From: JBFWVD01 sp050246915
GTDB lineage: Bacteria; Actinomycetota; Acidimicrobiia; Acidimicrobiales; Ilumatobacteraceae
Direction: 5' to 3'
Assembly (NCBI GenBank): GCA_050246915.1
Contig: JBFWVD010000069.1
Coordinates: 1 to 23,066, forward strand
DNA: 23,066 bases
Part shown: piece after piece, positions 21,330 to 23,066 of the stretch
Layout of the letters: the number at the start of each line of letters is the position of its first letter
Numbering within the stretch: position 1 is the first letter of the stretch
Notes under the pieces: model-generated
What the model saw: only the letters and a program-made list of their open reading frames with translations
Databases searched by the model: none
What the model was told of the DNA's origin: nothing
Position numbers and translations under genes: made by a program

Positions 21330-23066
21330 ATGGAGACAACAAGTCCGCGCGGCGCAGGTGCGCCGAACGTGGTGATGATCGTCTTGGACGATGTGGGATT
21401 CGGTCAGCTGGGCTGCTTCGGCGCCCCGATTGCCACCCCACACATCGACCGTCTCGCCGACGCTGGGTTGCGGTACAACAACTTCTCGGTCACCGCGGTG
21501 TGCTCGGCGACCCGCGCATGCTTGTTGACGGGTCGCAATCATCACAAGGTCGGCATGGGAGCCCTGCCCAACACCCCCATGAACTACCCGGGATACATCG
21601 GTCGACTGCCCCGATCGGCGGGCACGGTCGCTCGCGTGTTGCGCGATGCGGGCTACAACACCATGGCGGTCGGCAAGTGGCACCTGACGCGGCAGCACGA
21701 GGAGACCGCAGCCGGTCCGTTCGATCGGTGGCCGCTCGGGATGGGGTTCGAACGCTTCTACGGGATCCTCGACGGCATGACCAACCAGTGGACGCCCGAG
21801 TTGGTGCACGACAACACCGTCATCGAGCAACCCACGACGCCCCAAGAGGGATACCACCTCACCGAGGACCTCGCCACGCAGGCGATCCGGATGGTGCAAG
21901 ACCAGCAGCAGGCCGCACCTGACAAGCCCTTCTTCCTCTACTTCGCCACTGCCGCGGGGCACTCGCCCCACCACGTGCCGGCTTCATGGGTCGAGCCGTA
22001 TCGCGGCACCTTCGACGACGGCTGGGAAGCAACACGAAGGGAGACCTTCGCCCGTCAGCTGAACCTGGGTGTGGTACCGGCCGGAACGACGCTCGTCGAG
22101 CGGCCGCCCTGGGTTCAGCCGTGGGAGGAGATCTCTCAGGACGAGCGCCGGCTGTACGCGCGGATGATGGAGGTCTTCGCTGGATTCCTCACCCACACCG
22201 ATGCCCAGATCGGTCGGATCATCGACTTCCTCACCACTCTCGACGTGTTGGACAACACGATCGTCATGCTCCTGTCCGACAACGGTGCCGGCGGGGACGG
22301 CGGACCGCGCGGGATGATCGACTTCGCCGACCGCGACTCCGACATCGCGGAGCGCATCGCGAAGATCGATGACTTGGGCGGCTTCAAGACCTTCAACAAC
22401 TACCCGTGGGCTTGGGCGTGGGCCGGTAACAGCCCATTCAAGCTGTTCAAGAAGTACACATGGCTCGGAGGGGTCCGCGTCCCACTCATCGTGAGGTGGC
22501 CGGGCGGCATCCCCAGGGCTGAGCACGGCCACATACGGGGCCAGTTCGGGCACGCCGTCGACCTGATGCCGACGATCCTAGACGCTGTCGGAATCAGTGC
22601 ACCCGAGATCCTCGATGGGGTCACCCAGGACAGCATCGACGGCGCCAGCCTTCTTCCGACCTTGAGCAGTTCGACTGCAGTGAGCCCCCGCACCACTCAG
22701 TACTACGAGATGAAGGGTTCCCGGGCGCTCTATCACGAAGGGTGGAAGGTCACCACCAATCACGTCAGCAACGAGGCGATCGAGCGGGCGCTCATTCCAG
22801 GATCGCATGACTTCGACACCGATGAATGGTCGCTCTTCCATCTCGATACGGACTTCGCGGAAGCGCACGACCTCGCCAGCGTCCACCCGGAACGACACCG
22901 GCAACTGATCGAACTGTGGTGGCACGAGGCGGGCCGCAATCAGGTCCTGCCACTCCTCGACCACTCGTCCCGTCAGCGCTATGACGCACACCCTGGGATC
23001 AAGAAGGCTGCGCGGCACTACGTCTACCTGCCTGGCGGGGGGCCGATCTTTCCCCCGGCCTTCGCT
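21330..23066 (+). CDS. Arylsulfatase (type I, formylglycine), incomplete at the right edge
   Basis: The frame runs from ATG 21330 to the window end without a stop: 579 residues are visible. Metal ligands Asp20 and Asp21 lie in VVMIVLDDVGFGQLGCFG, and the second metal motif is LLSDNGAGGDGG. The active-site nucleophile is Cys58 in AVCSATRACLLTGRNHHKVGMG, followed by Lys116 and His118 in AVGKWHL. The signature is therefore CxAxR, the less common form of C/S-x-P/A-x-R, still expected to be converted to formylglycine. The long C-terminal region beyond about 470 (PGSHDFDTDEWSLFHLDTDFAEAHDL, then HYVYLPGGG) marks the 750-800-residue group of arylsulfatases. There is no signal peptide, so it should be cytoplasmic. 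It hydrolyses a sulfate ester and releases sulfate. It is divergent from TauD; the substrate is not known. Confidence 0.93.
   Translation, partial: METTSPRGAGAPNVVMIVLDDVGFGQLGCFGAPIATPHIDRLADAGLRYNNFSVTAVCSATRACLLTGRNHHKVGMGALPNTPMNYPGYIGRLPRSAGTVARVLRDAGYNTMAVGKWHLTRQHEETAAGPFDRWPLGMGFERFYGILDGMTNQWTPELVHDNTVIEQPTTPQEGYHLTEDLATQAIRMVQDQQQAAPDKPFFLYFATAAGHSPHHVPASWVEPYRGTFDDGWEATRRETFARQLNLGVVPAGTTLVERPPWVQPWEEISQDERRLYARMMEVFAGFLTHTDAQIGRIIDFLTTLDVLDNTIVMLLSDNGAGGDGGPRGMIDFADRDSDIAERIAKIDDLGGFKTFNNYPWAWAWAGNSPFKLFKKYTWLGGVRVPLIVRWPGGIPRAEHGHIRGQFGHAVDLMPTILDAVGISAPEILDGVTQDSIDGASLLPTLSSSTAVSPRTTQYYEMKGSRALYHEGWKVTTNHVSNEAIERALIPGSHDFDTDEWSLFHLDTDFAEAHDLASVHPERHRQLIELWWHEAGRNQVLPLLDHSSRQRYDAHPGIKKAARHYVYLPGGGPIFPPAFA

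Overview
The window is GC-rich DNA packed with genes of acyl-CoA, flavin and organosulfur metabolism. It looks like an accessory catabolic island of an actinobacterium. Two F420/FMN luciferase-like oxidoreductases (LLM proteins), repeated SnoaL-like proteins, two class III CoA-transferases, GTG starts and very short leaders all fit Actinomycetota. An Acidimicrobiia- or Nocardioides-like host is possible, but I cannot place it further. I see no rRNA, tRNA, CRISPR array, transposase or phage gene, and no gene-free stretch longer than 300 bases.

Layout. 1-1704 (minus): a class III CoA-transferase followed at one base by a cupin of the cysteine/3-mercaptopropionate dioxygenase family, which is cut by the left edge. 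1997-2725: a divergent IclR regulator whose promoter region holds repeated ACATCAC half-sites. 2966-9124 (plus): second CoA-transferase, MarR regulator, BKACE-type beta-keto acid cleavage enzyme, thiolase, SDR and an ACAD10/11-like acyl-CoA dehydrogenase. 9377-10348: aldo/keto reductase. 10419-12589 (minus): MFS transporter and TetR regulator. 12738-15467 (plus): APH-type kinase like the kinase half of ACAD10/11, LLM oxidoreductase and SnoaL-like protein. 15539-16342 (minus): SDR. 16602-17936 (plus): MFS_3/EntS-like exporter. 18095-20188 (plus): SnoaL-like, F420-type LLM and SnoaL-like. 20273-21154 (minus): TauD/TfdA dioxygenase. 21330 to the right edge: arylsulfatase, incomplete.

How it may work (inference). 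An imported acid is made a CoA ester by a CoA-transferase. It is oxidised by the ACAD, SDR and reductases and cleaved by BKACE and thiolase to acetyl-CoA-type products. A separate kinase and ACAD10/11-like dehydrogenase in one island recall 4-hydroxyacyl-CoA processing through a 4-phospho intermediate (levulinate LvaA/LvaC; human ACAD10/11). The left end (thiol dioxygenase plus CoA-transferase) and the right end (TauD plus sulfatase) both point to organosulfur substrates.

Regulation. Four local regulators (IclR, MarR, TetR, and one unseen) match several operator families visible by eye. TTGTATG-N4-CATACAA occurs twice before the CoA-transferase/MarR operon and once before the thiolase. AAGTAAG half-sites occur in three promoters. 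A GCGAAC..ACTATC box is shared by the MFS_3 and sulfatase promoters. A GTTAGC/GCTAAC palindrome sits in the promoter of the second SnoaL gene.
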